Part shown: piece by piece, positions 1 through 8,674 of the stretch
How the letters are laid out: each line of letters begins with the position of its first letter
How positions within the stretch are numbered: position 1 is the first letter of the stretch
Assembly: GCF_017313275.1 (NCBI RefSeq)
Contig: NZ_JAFLNM010000001.1
Coordinates: 1,054,001 to 1,118,000, forward strand
Length of the DNA: 64,000 nucleotides
Direction: 5' to 3'
Origin: Flagellimonas profundi
GTDB lineage: Bacteria; Bacteroidota; Bacteroidia; Flavobacteriales; Flavobacteriaceae
Translations under genes and position numbers: made by a program
Notes under the pieces: generated by a model
What the model saw: only the letters and a program-made list of their open reading frames with translations
Database searches by the model: none
Told to the model about the DNA's origin: nothing

Positions 1-561
1 AGTGTACATAATGGTGATAAGGTCCTCCGGATTTTGTTCAAAAGGTTCAAAATCAGTAGGTGTTTTTACAATATCCTCCCATGTATGTTCCTCTTGGATT
101 TCGTAGAGCCCTACCCCAATTTTTGGAATATGGGGAATCCCTGGTTTTTGGGAACCATAATCATCCAGTTTCCCCACTATAATGGCCTTACTTTCACTAT
201 GCACCAAAATTTCGTGAATACTATCGCCGTCCAGGGTGGGATATAAAGGGACGGAAATAAACCCTCCCAGCATAATGGCCAAATCGGCCATAAACCAATG
301 TGCACAGTTTTTGGATAAAAGTGCTACATGATCGCCTCGCTTCAATCCCATACGATGCAAAGCACCGGCAATTTTCAAAGCCTCTTCAAAGGCATCCTGA
401 CGTGAGTACTCAATAAACTTTCGGTTAATGGGCTGTCTTAAAAAAATATGATTCGGGTCTTTTTGCAACCAGTGCAAAAATGCCTCTAGAGGGGTTTTGA
501 AAGTTTCCATAATAGTCTGGCGGTTGGTACTTAAAGGTACTTTATTTTCTGTTAATACCAT
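1..561 (-). CDS. AMP-forming acyl-CoA synthetase/ligase, N-terminal part (cut by window edge)
   Basis: Read on the minus strand, an open frame runs from an ATG at 561 to the left edge (187 residues seen). The protein resembles the N-terminal lobe of long-chain acyl-CoA synthetases: an HFGDRxA-like opening region, then LKRGDHVALLSKNCAHWFMA and GGFISVPLYPTLDGDSI, which is the usual block before the P-loop. The last residues visible are TIMYT, exactly where the YTSGTTG adenylate motif should continue outside the window. An in-frame ATG at 510 (METFKTP) is an alternative start. It follows the nitrilase gene by 43 bp in the same direction, so the two may be cotranscribed; the acid released by a nitrilase could be activated to a CoA thioester, but that link is inference. 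Confidence 0.8.
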   Translation of the reverse strand, partial: MVLTENKVPLSTNRQTIMETFKTPLEAFLHWLQKDPNHIFLRQPINRKFIEYSRQDAFEEALKIAGALHRMGLKRGDHVALLSKNCAHWFMADLAIMLGGFISVPLYPTLDGDSIHEILVHSESKAIIVGKLDDYGSQKPGIPHIPKIGVGLYEIQEEHTWEDIVKTPTDFEPFEQNPEDLITIMYT

Positions 562-604
562 TTTAAGTATGTTCAGAGAACGATGACTTATCTTTAGTGT
601 TCAC

Positions 605-1582
605 TCAAAAATCATCAAAATCCACAATCGCTTGTCTCTCCCTGTTCACAGACAATTTTGTAATGTCCGGTCTGGAATAATGTCCAACAGGATCAAAATT
701 TTGCCGCTCTTCCAAAACCCTGTCAAAATCAATGGTTTGTATTATTAGACCTTCCTTGTCCACCACTGGTTCAAGAATCCATTCACCTGAAGGAGCTGCA
801 ATGCAAGAACCTCCATTCCCCATAACTTCGGGGGCATTTTCGATGATCCTTTCAAAACCTGGAATATCCGAGGTAATGTCCGATTTACGCATTAGACCGG
901 ATACCGAAATAACAAATGAACGCGATTCTCTGGCAATAAACCTTGTAATATCTCGCGTATTATAATCAGAACCGGGCCAAACAGCGATATGTAAATTTTC
1001 CCCCAATCCATATAAGGCCGTTCTCGAAAGAGGCATCCAGTTTTCCCAGCAGTTTAGTCCACCGACAGTAAATTTTTTAAGATTATGGGTCTGTAGACCA
1101 TTGCCATCGCCGGGGGACCACACCAATCGTTCCTCATAGGTGGGTTGTAGTTTTCTGTGGACCGATTTTATGCTGCCATTGGCATCAATATATACCAAAG
1201 AACAATATAGACTATGTCCGCCGCGGTTTCTCGGTCTTTCTATGATTCCCAAATACACGGCGATTTTATACTCTTTTGCCAACGAACAAAGTTCATCCAG
1301 ATCTCCATTTTCTATTTGAACCGAATTGTTGGCATAATGTGCAAACAGTTTTTTCTGATATGATGAATCAAACTCACAGCCATTGGTAATGGAAACCCAA
1401 AACGGATAACCTGGCAACAAGGCTTCACCAAAAACAATGAGTTCGCAGTCACTTTTTCCGGCTTCAATTATGGAGGATTTAATTTTTTCGATGGTTTTGC
1501 CCTTATTGAGCCAAACTGGCGCTATCTGCGCCAACGCAACTTTAAGTTCATTGCCTTTTGCCACTGGTTCATTCATGTTCAA
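605..1582 (-). CDS. Nitrilase (carbon-nitrogen hydrolase family)
   Basis: A 325-residue single-domain enzyme of the nitrilase superfamily, which hydrolyses organic nitriles to acids and ammonia. The catalytic triad is visible: Glu53 in FGEALLPGYPFW, Lys144 in HRKLQPTYEER (with a second Glu at 150/151), and nucleophile Cys178 in GGLNCWENWMPL. The CWEN context is that of true nitrilases (branch 1), not amidases or carbamoylases, and the length fits. No signal peptide, so cytoplasmic. It lies directly upstream of an acyl-CoA ligase on the same strand and is divergent from menB. The substrate cannot be read from sequence; an aliphatic or arylaceto-nitrile is likely. Confidence 0.88.
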   Translation of the reverse strand: MNMNEPVAKGNELKVALAQIAPVWLNKGKTIEKIKSSIIEAGKSDCELIVFGEALLPGYPFWVSITNGCEFDSSYQKKLFAHYANNSVQIENGDLDELCSLAKEYKIAVYLGIIERPRNRGGHSLYCSLVYIDANGSIKSVHRKLQPTYEERLVWSPGDGNGLQTHNLKKFTVGGLNCWENWMPLSRTALYGLGENLHIAVWPGSDYNTRDITRFIARESRSFVISVSGLMRKSDITSDIPGFERIIENAPEVMGNGGSCIAAPSGEWILEPVVDKEGLIIQTIDFDRVLEERQNFDPVGHYSRPDITKLSVNRERQAIVDFDDF

Positions 1583-1750
1583 TAAAAAATTTAAACCAAC
1601 ATCAGGGTATCCTTATTTTATTTGCTCAGATCGGATGTTGTATTGGATTAAAGATAACATTTTTGATGTCTTAAAAATTTAAACCCCTTTTTCTACAATG
1701 GTCATAACCTAGATTTTCCGTTATTTTGTGACACAATAAAATATACAGTT

Positions 1751-2593
1751 ATGGAGTCACCCGACTGGCAAACCGCCATGGAATTTGAGGATATTACCTA
1801 TAAAAAATGTAACGGCGTTGCACGTATCGCTTTCAACCGACCCGATGTTCGAAACGCGTTTCGCCCCAAAACCACTAGTGAGCTTTACAAAGCATTTTAT
1901 GATGCCCAAGAAGACACTTCGATAGGAGTAGTATTGCTATCCGGCGAGGGACCATCTTCCAAAGATGGAAAGTGGGCATTTTGTAGTGGTGGAGACCAAA
2001 AAGCACGTGGGCACAAAGGTTATGTTGGAGATGATGGTTACCACAGGTTGAATATTTTAGAGGTACAGCGATTGATCCGTTTTATGCCAAAAGTTGTTAT
2101 TGCGGTAGTTCCTGGTTGGGCCGTGGGAGGCGGACATAGCCTGCATGTAGTGTGCGATATGACCCTCGCCAGTAAAGAACATGCCATTTTTAAGCAAACC
2201 GACGCCGATGTGACCAGTTTTGATGGTGGTTACGGCTCAGCTTATTTAGCCAAAATGGTGGGGCAGAAAAAAGCGCGTGAAATTTTCTTTTTAGGAAGAA
2301 ACTATTCTGCACAGGAAGCCTACGAAATGGGAATGGTGAATGCCGTTATACCGCATAATGAATTGGAGGATACCGCTTACCAATGGGCTCAGGAAATTCT
2401 GGCCAAGTCCCCAACATCCATAAAGATGTTAAAATTTGCCATGAACCTTACCGACGACGGTATGGTAGGACAGCAAGTGTTTGCAGGTGAGGCTACACGT
2501 TTAGCTTACATGACCGAGGAGGCCAAAGAAGGAAGGAATGCGTTTCTGGAAAAACGAAAACCAGATTTTGGCAAGGATAAATGGATACCTTAA
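1751..2593 (+). CDS. menB: 1,4-dihydroxy-2-naphthoyl-CoA synthase
   Basis: A 280-residue crotonase-fold enzyme that closes the second ring in menaquinone biosynthesis, converting o-succinylbenzoyl-CoA to DHNA-CoA in the cytoplasm. MenB hallmarks are present: RPDVRNAFRPKT near residue 30, FCSGGDQKARG (oxyanion-hole region), the flexible loop with GYVGDDGYHRLN, VPGWAVGGGHSLHVVCDMTLAS, TDADVTSFDGGYGSAYLA, and a C-terminal KRKPDFGKDKWIP tail typical of the family. It stands alone among unrelated genes; other men genes are not in the window. Its stop overlaps the stop of the convergent ATP-grasp gene by 4 bp. Menaquinone is the usual Bacteroidota quinone, so this is core metabolism. Confidence 0.95.
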   Translation: MESPDWQTAMEFEDITYKKCNGVARIAFNRPDVRNAFRPKTTSELYKAFYDAQEDTSIGVVLLSGEGPSSKDGKWAFCSGGDQKARGHKGYVGDDGYHRLNILEVQRLIRFMPKVVIAVVPGWAVGGGHSLHVVCDMTLASKEHAIFKQTDADVTSFDGGYGSAYLAKMVGQKKAREIFFLGRNYSAQEAYEMGMVNAVIPHNELEDTAYQWAQEILAKSPTSIKMLKFAMNLTDDGMVGQQVFAGEATRLAYMTEEAKEGRNAFLEKRKPDFGKDKWIP

Positions 2594-3750
2594 GCCTGTC
2601 GATTGAAGACCCTCTTCGATAGGGAAACAATAATATTTTTTAAAGTCCATGAGTAATGATAAACCGTCATGATAGGATCGTTTATCAAATAAGAAAAAGG
2701 GGTATTGTTCCATAAATACTTCCACCGAAACAACAACAAAGGTTCTTTTTTTAATCGGTACGGTAGCCTTTTGAGGTTCCAGTATTCAATTTCCTTATAA
2801 TCGGGCAATTGGAATTTATCATCAAGAACTATCCGACAATACAACCAGGGGAAATTGATCCCTGCCATACAGGATGCCAAGAGGGTTAACCAATATCGTG
2901 GATTTACTTCCAACACATAATATTGACCGGTCAGGTTGTCATAACGCATATCTACATTGGCAACCCCGTTCCAACGTAGTGATTTCATAAGATCTCTTAC
3001 TATTTTGATTACCTTTTCGTTATGTACGATGTCCAATCCAACTTGTGGAGTATATGCTTTTTTCAAAAACATGTTCCCCACCTGAATGGTATAGGCCATA
3101 ACCTCCCCATCCATACAAATTACATTGCAACCCAAATCATGCCCTTCAATGAACTCTTGTATTAGATAGTCCTTACCTGAATCATGCTTTGATAGAAAAT
3201 CATCCAGTTCCTCCTCATTTTTTATTTTCAAAATACCCAATCCTCCTCCACTGGTAATTGCCGGTTTTGCCAATACGGGATAGTGTTTTTGCAAAATTTT
3301 TGATCCATCGGGACAGTTTTTTATCGGCACCCAATAAGCTGGCGGTGTAATACCAATATCGGACAGGTGAAGTGCCAAAAGGCGCTTATTACGAATGGTG
3401 TCCAGCTGTTTTAGCGTATCGGGGATAAGTGTTTTGTTTTTAACATGTAATTTATGTCTATTTAAAATCAGTTCTTCCAATGTGTCCTCGGAAATGGGCA
3501 TGACAACATCAATTTGATAACGCTCAATACACTCATTGACCTTATTTACCCAACTTTTTGTATTGATGGGACAGTGTATGTACTTCCATACAAAACGCGA
3601 ATATCGCATGCTCGAAGTAGGCTTATCAGATATAACAACAAGTTTTGTGTTTTTAACTCTGGACAAGCATTGGAGTACGGCCATCAAATGATAGTTTTCT
3701 CCATCCAAAAGCAGTATGGTAGTGAGCCTCTCAGGTGGTTTTGATTGCAT
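2590..3750 (-). CDS. ATP-grasp family ligase, unknown substrate
   Basis: The frame is open to 3819, but I place the start at the ATG at 3750 (MQSKPPERL, 386 residues), because the upstream 3794-3930 is a copy of a noncoding repeat. The protein has a Rossmann-like N-terminal lobe (LLLDGENYHLMAVLQCLSR) and an ATP-grasp core like that of carbamoyl-phosphate synthase or carboxylate-amine ligases: YPVLAKPAITSGGGLGILKI (ATP-binding lysine and glycine loop), LIQEFIEGHDLGCNVICMDG, and the metal-binding block YYVLEVNPRYWLTLL with the E-x-N-x-R pattern. It probably joins a carboxylate to an amine or thiol; related orphan ATP-grasp proteins modify sugars, lipids or peptides. Convergent with menB. Confidence 0.75.
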   Translation of the reverse strand: MQSKPPERLTTILLLDGENYHLMAVLQCLSRVKNTKLVVISDKPTSSMRYSRFVWKYIHCPINTKSWVNKVNECIERYQIDVVMPISEDTLEELILNRHKLHVKNKTLIPDTLKQLDTIRNKRLLALHLSDIGITPPAYWVPIKNCPDGSKILQKHYPVLAKPAITSGGGLGILKIKNEEELDDFLSKHDSGKDYLIQEFIEGHDLGCNVICMDGEVMAYTIQVGNMFLKKAYTPQVGLDIVHNEKVIKIVRDLMKSLRWNGVANVDMRYDNLTGQYYVLEVNPRYWLTLLASCMAGINFPWLYCRIVLDDKFQLPDYKEIEYWNLKRLPYRLKKEPLLLFRWKYLWNNTPFSYLINDPIMTVYHYSWTLKNIIVSLSKRVFNRQA

Positions 3751-3793
3751 ACCTGTGGATTGTAGAGTTGTAGCAGGGAAAGTTACTAAAAAA

Positions 3794-3930
3794 GAAAAGA
3801 GCCTTGCCACTTGGGTCAAGACTCTTTTACGAGAACACTATATGAAAATGAAAAAATTACTTTCTGAATTAATTACAATGTAAATGTACCTCGTAACTCC
3901 GCTTTGATGAAATTATTGTTGTGAAGTGCC
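3794..3930. repeat. 137-bp intergenic structured repeat, copy 1
   Basis: This segment matches 4292-4428. The first about 71 bp are identical apart from one C/T difference, the middle has diverged, and the ends match again (GAAATTATTGTTGTGAAGTG). It begins with a stem AAAAGAGCCTTG / CAAGACTCTTTT, followed on the minus strand by a T-rich run, so it may act as a terminator or attenuator 44 bp upstream of the ATP-grasp start. On the plus strand the short frame MKMKKLLSELITM stops at once, so it is not a gene. Confidence 0.75.
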
Positions 3931-4291
3931 ATTTACTTGTTGTCATCTGAACATTTTCTGTAATCCTGTGCTTCATTTTTGACATGGTAAGGGGTCATTC
4001 GGAAAGAGTAAACTACGGAAGAATATAGATTTTTCGACTGTAATCGAAATCTAAATAAAAAAAGAATGCACATTCTCTTGGCTCTTGAATCAATTAGAGC
4101 AATTCGTGGAAATCGTGTACATGAACACTCCTGTTTGAATCAATTCAAGGTTATACTAAAGGAGAATAGCGACTGTAGCATATGAATCAATTTGAAGGTT
4201 GAGATTCTTCGCTTTGCTCAGAATGACATCTATTTTACCACATCGAGCGCAGTCGAGATGGCACATAACAACTTAAGGGTGGCCCAAAATT
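3931..4291. other. Intergenic stretch between repeat copies
   Basis: No convincing reading frame. It holds three spaced copies of a TGAATCAATT-type word (near 4086, 4135 and 4185) and, at about 4200-4262, a flavobacterial-style repeat: a TTCTTCGCTTTGCTCAGAATGACA element followed by the palindrome-like CATCGAGCGCAGTCGAGATG (4240-4260). Confidence 0.5.
4240..4260. repeat. REP-like palindromic element CATCGAGCGCAGTCGAGATG
   Basis: A short imperfect palindrome (TCGA...TCGA arms) preceded by a 'cgctttgctcagaatgaca' word. Such short elements recur between genes in flavobacterial genomes; a diverged relative lies at 53968-54008 in this window. Family assignment rests on recollection and resemblance. 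Confidence 0.5.
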
Positions 4292-4428
4292 GAAAAGAGC
4301 CCTGCCACTTGGGTCAAGACTCTTTTACGAGAACACTATATGAAAATGAAAAAATTACTTTCGTTTTTATTACATGGTAAAACTACCCATAGTGTTCCCG
4401 TAAACGAAATTATTGTTGTGAAGTGGCC
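4292..4428. repeat. 137-bp intergenic structured repeat, copy 2
   Basis: Second copy of the element at 3794-3930, same orientation and same length. Besides the shared AAAAGAG...CTCTTTT hairpin it has a long internal inverted repeat: TTTACGAGAACACTAT (about 4323-4339) faces ATAGTGTTCCCGTAAA (about 4389-4404), so the element could fold into two stems. A 38-codon plus-strand frame (MKMKKLLSFLLHGKTT...) lies inside, but copy 1 breaks it, so I do not call it a gene. It sits 42 bp past the stop of the minus-strand serine hydrolase. Confidence 0.75.
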
Positions 4429-4470
4429 GTATCCTGTGGTTTTTTGGACGTTTTAGTATATCTCATCGAT

Positions 4471-5805
4471 TTAAGGTACCGCTTTTACGATGTTTGACAG
4501 TACGCCGTTTATATCAAAATATGGTTCCTCGGCCAAACCTGTCCGCACAACGACCAAGTCTTTGGAAGGAATCATAAAAACATGCTGACCCTCAAAACCA
4601 TTGCAGGAAAACATATCCTTGGGCACATCGGGATATTTGCCTTCGGCATTGAGCCAAAAATGAGCTCCATAGGTGCCGTCGGAATTAGCAGTGGGCTCGC
4701 TTATATAATCAACCCAAGTGGAATCGAACAGTTGCTCTCCATTCCAGTTACCCCTATCCAAATGTAATTGTCCAAATCGTGCCCAATCCCTAGTGCTGGC
4801 CCATGCGTAGGAAGATCCTACATAATTTCCTGCGATGTCTGCCTCCAAAACCATGGAATACATCCCAATTTTATCGATCAAAGCGGAGTAAGGGAAATCC
4901 AAATACTCTTGGTGACTCCGAAACTGTTGCCTTAGAATTCCGGATAGTAGATTGGTTGTTCCAGAAGAATAGTTCCAAACTTCTGTAGGTTCTGCAATTG
5001 CTTTTTTATTACGCTGGGCCTGGGTCATGTCGCTGTCCAAGAACAACATTCGGGTAACATCGGATATCCCTGTGTAATCTTCATCCCAGGCCAAACCACT
5101 TTGCATACGAAGTAAGTGGTTCAAGGTTATATTCTTTCGCTCATCATCTTTCCATTCTGGAATAGGAGCCGGCCAATCCATTTCCAATTTTCCCTGGTGT
5201 TCCAAAATCCCATAACAAGTGGCCAAAACACTTTTTGTCATGGACCAACCTAAAATAGGGGTGTCCTTATCAAAACCATTAATATATTTTTCAGCGATTA
5301 AGTGGCCCTTGTAAAGAATTAGTAGCGTTCTTGTTTTTTGTGTTTCAGGCTCCGCAAATGCCATGGCAATCGCCTTATTGATTTGGTCCATATTTACTTC
5401 CGGAAGAACACTGTCAATAGGGGCAGCTTGTCCATAAGGATACGGAATAGTATCTGCTAGTTGGGTTCTTTGTGGACGAATGGTCAATTTTTCTGGGTCG
5501 TAATCGTCATTGATCAAAACCGCTCCAAGCCCATCCCTATAAACCGCTGTACGTTCCATAAGACCGTAAACCGTTGATGATGCGGATTCTTCACTTTCAT
5601 TCACCTCGGTCGAAGCTATTTCAATAAGGGGAGCACTATTATCATATTGGTTCATGCTAGCTGCTGAACGCTGGGCCACAAATACCCCGGAGGCCATATT
5701 TTTGGCCGCATAACCAGAGATAATATTCAATTTGGGATAATTAAAATAGATGGCTGCTCCGATTACGATAATAAGGAGCAGTAAAACACGCTTAAGTAGT
5801 TTCAT
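4471..5805 (-). CDS. Membrane-anchored serine hydrolase (beta-lactamase class C family)
   Basis: I start at the ATG at 5805 (MKLLKRV, 444 residues), which puts a single uncleaved membrane segment LLLLIIVIGAAIYF at the N-terminus; an ATG at 5850 adds 15 charged residues and would nearly abut the divergent pirin gene. The body is the serine beta-lactamase-like / penicillin-binding transpeptidase fold: nucleophile motif GWSMTKSVLA (Ser-x-x-Lys), a second motif WNYSSGTTN in the Tyr-x-Ser/Asn place, and a C-terminal GFEGQHVFMIPSKDLVVVRTG that fits the third, usually HxG-like, strand. Such proteins are mostly D-aminopeptidases or esterases rather than resistance enzymes. Likely periplasmic, inner-membrane tethered. 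Confidence 0.85.
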   Translation of the reverse strand: MKLLKRVLLLLIIVIGAAIYFNYPKLNIISGYAAKNMASGVFVAQRSAASMNQYDNSAPLIEIASTEVNESEESASSTVYGLMERTAVYRDGLGAVLINDDYDPEKLTIRPQRTQLADTIPYPYGQAAPIDSVLPEVNMDQINKAIAMAFAEPETQKTRTLLILYKGHLIAEKYINGFDKDTPILGWSMTKSVLATCYGILEHQGKLEMDWPAPIPEWKDDERKNITLNHLLRMQSGLAWDEDYTGISDVTRMLFLDSDMTQAQRNKKAIAEPTEVWNYSSGTTNLLSGILRQQFRSHQEYLDFPYSALIDKIGMYSMVLEADIAGNYVGSSYAWASTRDWARFGQLHLDRGNWNGEQLFDSTWVDYISEPTANSDGTYGAHFWLNAEGKYPDVPKDMFSCNGFEGQHVFMIPSKDLVVVRTGLAEEPYFDINGVLSNIVKAVP

Positions 5806-5856
5806 GGTTATAGGATGTATTTGTAACTTTCTGCGTCTAAATATAAACATTTATAC

Positions 5857-6729
5857 ATGTCCAACATCGGATTGATTATTGAAGAACGGAGTAGGGATAT
5901 CGGCGATTTTTTAGTGGGGAGACTTATTCCTTTCCGAAAAAAGCGGATGATCGGTCCGTTTATTTTTATAGACCACATGGGACCCACAAAATTGGGACCC
6001 ACAAAGTATATGGATGTAGACCAGCATCCGCACCTGGGTCTATCCACTTTGACTTTTATGTTGGAAGGGGAATTGATCCATGAGGACAGTCTTGGTACCC
6101 ATCAACGTATTAAACCCGGTTCTGTAAACTGGATGACGGCAGGGAAGGGGGTGACCCATACGGAAAGAACACCTGAGGATTTACGCAATGGCAATTCATT
6201 TATCGCCCATGGTTATCAAATTTGGGTGGCGCTACCAAAAGAATTGGAAGATATGGAGCCACAATTCCACCATATTGATGAAAAGGATATACCGAAATGG
6301 ACCGACGGCAATACCGAATTTAAATTGGTGGCCGGAGAAGGTTATGGCAAAAAATCGCCCGTCCCCGTTCACTCCAATCTTTTTATGGTAGAGGTCAAAA
6401 ACAAAGATGCCTACACCCTCAATGTAAATGGAGATTTAAAAGGAGAAATAGGTATTTGCATTGTAGAGGGAAGTATAGAGGCCTGCGGTGAAACGGTGGA
6501 GGAAGGAAACATTTTGGTATCCAAAGTGGAGGACACCTGTAACATCAAGCTTAAACCCAACACCCATTTAATGTTGTTTGGTGGAGAGCCTTTTCCTGAA
6601 GAACGCTATATTTATTGGAATTTTGTTTCTTCCAGTAAAGAAAAGCTGGAACGGGCCAAAAAGTCATGGAGGGATAAAACTTTTCCGATGATGCAGAATG
6701 ATGGCACCTATGTTCCATTGCCAAACTAA
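5857..6729 (+). CDS. Pirin family protein
   Basis: A 290-residue bicupin. The metal site of the N-terminal cupin is visible: HPHLGLSTLTFMLEGELIHED gives the paired histidines, and GVTHTERTPED supplies the third His and Glu. GSVNWMTAGKG is the family signature. The C-terminal cupin holds NVNGDLKGEIGICIVEGSIEACG and LMLFGGEPFPEERYIYWNFVSSS. Pirins bind Fe and some have quercetin 2,3-dioxygenase activity or act as redox-sensing cofactors; which applies here is unknown. No signal peptide, cytoplasmic. It is divergent from the serine hydrolase and 23 bp ahead of the cytochrome/FG-GAP gene, so it may head that operon. Confidence 0.92.
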   Translation: MSNIGLIIEERSRDIGDFLVGRLIPFRKKRMIGPFIFIDHMGPTKLGPTKYMDVDQHPHLGLSTLTFMLEGELIHEDSLGTHQRIKPGSVNWMTAGKGVTHTERTPEDLRNGNSFIAHGYQIWVALPKELEDMEPQFHHIDEKDIPKWTDGNTEFKLVAGEGYGKKSPVPVHSNLFMVEVKNKDAYTLNVNGDLKGEIGICIVEGSIEACGETVEEGNILVSKVEDTCNIKLKPNTHLMLFGGEPFPEERYIYWNFVSSSKEKLERAKKSWRDKTFPMMQNDGTYVPLPN

Positions 6730-6752
6730 AATCTTAACACCAAAACCAACTA

Positions 6753-8240
6753 ATGCCAGACCAATTAAGAGTATCTTATTCGATTACCATGCTTGCGCTC
6801 CTTGTTTTAATGGGGTCCTGCAAAAAAGAAAAACCAAAACAAGAAGAAGCACAACTTTACAACAAATACTGCGCAAGTTGCCATTTAGCCCCAAAAATTG
6901 AAGAATTGACCAAAGAAGTTTGGAAAAAATCCGTACTACCGGCCATGGTAGCTCGCATGGATGTTGAAGGAATGTATCAGGACCCGAATGAAGTCAAGCC
7001 TGGTTTTAGACCACAAATCACTTTAAAAGAGTGGGCGCAACTGGAAAATTATATCATATCCAATGCTCCGGAAAAGTTGGAAACAATACAAGTTCCCAAG
7101 GCGGACACCCTGCAATCTTTCACGGTCAGACCATATGCCTTGGATAGTCAGAACGGAGCCCTTATCACCTATGTGGAGTTCATGAACGGAGAGAATCCCT
7201 TATTCTTTGGAGACCTTACAGGAAATTTGAGCTCTTTTGATTTTTCAGAAGAAACCACAGAGCAACTTTATCAAGGAAAAACCCCAGTCACCTGGTATAG
7301 CAAAAAAGACTCGGTTGAAATTATCAGTGAAGTGGGGATTTTGGGACCATCCGAATTGGAAAAAGGAAAACTGACCCGTAAAATTGGAAAAGACACCATA
7401 TCCTTACAAAACAGCTTTCACAGGCCAGTGCATACCCTTCTGGAAGACTTAAATGGCGATGGCAAAAACGAAATTGTGGTCAGTGAATTCGGAAATGAGG
7501 CCGGGAGATTATCCCTTTTGATTCAAAACGAATCGGGACAATATGACAAAAAAGTATTATTGAACCTACCTGGAGCAATAAGAACGGTAGCTCGAGATAT
7601 GGACGGTGATGGAAAAACGGATATTGTGGCCTTAATGACCCAAAGCAATGAAAGCATCACTATTTTTTATCAAACCGACGATTTGGAGTTCCAAGCCAAA
7701 AAAGTATTGGAATTTAGCCCAGTTTATGGGACCAGTTGGTTCGAGCTCGTCGATTATAATGGTGATGGCCTCGAGGATATTATCACTGTACAGGGGGACA
7801 ATGCCGATATTTCCTATGTGAACAAACCCTACCACGGAATGAGAATACATCTCAATAATGGGGATGGCACATATTCCGAATCGTACTTTTATCCGTTATA
7901 TGGAGCTACAAGAGTGGTATCCAGGGATTATGACCAAGATGGTGACCTAGACTTTGCATTGATCAGTACCTTCCCTAATTATTTGGAGTTTCCCGAGCTC
8001 ACTTTTGTTTACTTGGAAAACAAGGACTCCGAAAATTATGTCTTTTCCACTAAGATTCTGGAAGACCCCACTTTAGCTCGTTGGTTTTTAATGGACGCCG
8101 CTGATATTGACAATGATGGGGATGAAGACATCGTTTTAAGTTCCCTTACACTGGGCTTTACACCGGTTCCCGAGGTTTTATCGGAACGATGGAAAGAAAG
8201 CAATGTCGATATTGTGGTTTTGGAAAATTTATTGCATTGA
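6753..8240 (+). CDS. Cytochrome c-like lipoprotein with FG-GAP/VCBS repeats
   Basis: 495 residues. The signal peptide ends in a lipobox LMGSC (Cys23); a start at the internal ATG of codon 13 would still carry it. Next comes one haem c motif, C40-A-S-C43-H44, with a short cytochrome-like helix region ending at about residue 110, including a methionine (VLPAMVARMD) that could be the distal ligand. From about residue 215 on there are FG-GAP-type beta-propeller repeats with calcium-loop signatures such as DLNGDGKNE, DMDGDGKTD, DYNGDGLED, DYDQDGDLD and DIDNDGDED. Bacteroidota use this cytochrome-plus-propeller layout in surface or periplasmic proteins of unclear function. The stop codon overlaps the TTG start of the next gene. 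Confidence 0.85.
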   Translation: MPDQLRVSYSITMLALLVLMGSCKKEKPKQEEAQLYNKYCASCHLAPKIEELTKEVWKKSVLPAMVARMDVEGMYQDPNEVKPGFRPQITLKEWAQLENYIISNAPEKLETIQVPKADTLQSFTVRPYALDSQNGALITYVEFMNGENPLFFGDLTGNLSSFDFSEETTEQLYQGKTPVTWYSKKDSVEIISEVGILGPSELEKGKLTRKIGKDTISLQNSFHRPVHTLLEDLNGDGKNEIVVSEFGNEAGRLSLLIQNESGQYDKKVLLNLPGAIRTVARDMDGDGKTDIVALMTQSNESITIFYQTDDLEFQAKKVLEFSPVYGTSWFELVDYNGDGLEDIITVQGDNADISYVNKPYHGMRIHLNNGDGTYSESYFYPLYGATRVVSRDYDQDGDLDFALISTFPNYLEFPELTFVYLENKDSENYVFSTKILEDPTLARWFLMDAADIDNDGDEDIVLSSLTLGFTPVPEVLSERWKESNVDIVVLENLLH

Positions 8241-8674
8241 AAAAATGGATCGCCACAGCATTTATAATATTCATTGCTTGTTCACCAAAAGAGCAAGCAC
8301 CGGCAGAGCCTATTTCAAAATATAAGTGGTACGGTCACCAAGTTACGGCATCGGCCTACAATTCCGTTTATTGGCAAACTGATAGTATTAGCCCAACAGT
8401 AGCGGCCTGGGGAGATACATTAAAACCTGGAATGAAAAGTATTGCTGTCTCAAGAGACCTTGTAGAATTGGGGCTGACCCATAACACCATGGTCAAAATA
8501 GATACTTTTCCCGATACGTTTTATGTAAAGGACAAAATGCATTATCGGTGGAAAAACCGAATCGATATTTATATGGGCAAAGACGTAAAAAAAGCAAGGG
8601 AATGGGGTAAAAAACAAGTAATGATATGTTACGCGGTTCCTATGGATATTGACACAAATAATACCACTAAATGA
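8237..8674 (+). CDS. 3D-domain lipoprotein (MltA/RlpA-like double-psi barrel)
   Basis: I take the TTG at 8237, which overlaps the TGA of the previous gene (TTGA), giving LKKWIATAFIIFIAC, a proper lipoprotein signal (145 residues). An ATG at 8189 would put a charged, cysteine-rich leader in front. The mature part is the 3D domain named for three aspartates: TAWGDTLKP-type strand (AAWGDTLKPGMKSIAVSRDLVELGL), MVKIDTFPDTFYVKDKM, and the final NRIDIYMGKDVKKAREWGKKQV. The fold is shared with lytic transglycosylase MltA and binds or cleaves peptidoglycan. Overlap with a peptidoglycan amidase downstream supports a cell-wall role. Confidence 0.8.
   Translation: MKKWIATAFIIFIACSPKEQAPAEPISKYKWYGHQVTASAYNSVYWQTDSISPTVAAWGDTLKPGMKSIAVSRDLVELGLTHNTMVKIDTFPDTFYVKDKMHYRWKNRIDIYMGKDVKKAREWGKKQVMICYAVPMDIDTNNTTK

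Noticed and set aside
34-246. 70-residue plus-strand frame near the left edge
   Set aside because: It lies antisense inside the acyl-CoA ligase frame, which has a clear family match; no support of its own.
4342-4455. 38-codon plus-strand frame MKMKKLLSFLLHGK... in repeat copy 2
   Set aside because: It looks like a signal peptide start, but the sister copy at 3841 stops after 13 codons and the element is noncoding elsewhere.
8189-8236. ATG at 8189 as start of the 3D-domain protein
   Set aside because: The extra 16 residues (MERKQCRYCG...) spoil the signal peptide; the TTG at 8237 gives a normal lipoprotein signal and a TTGA overlap.
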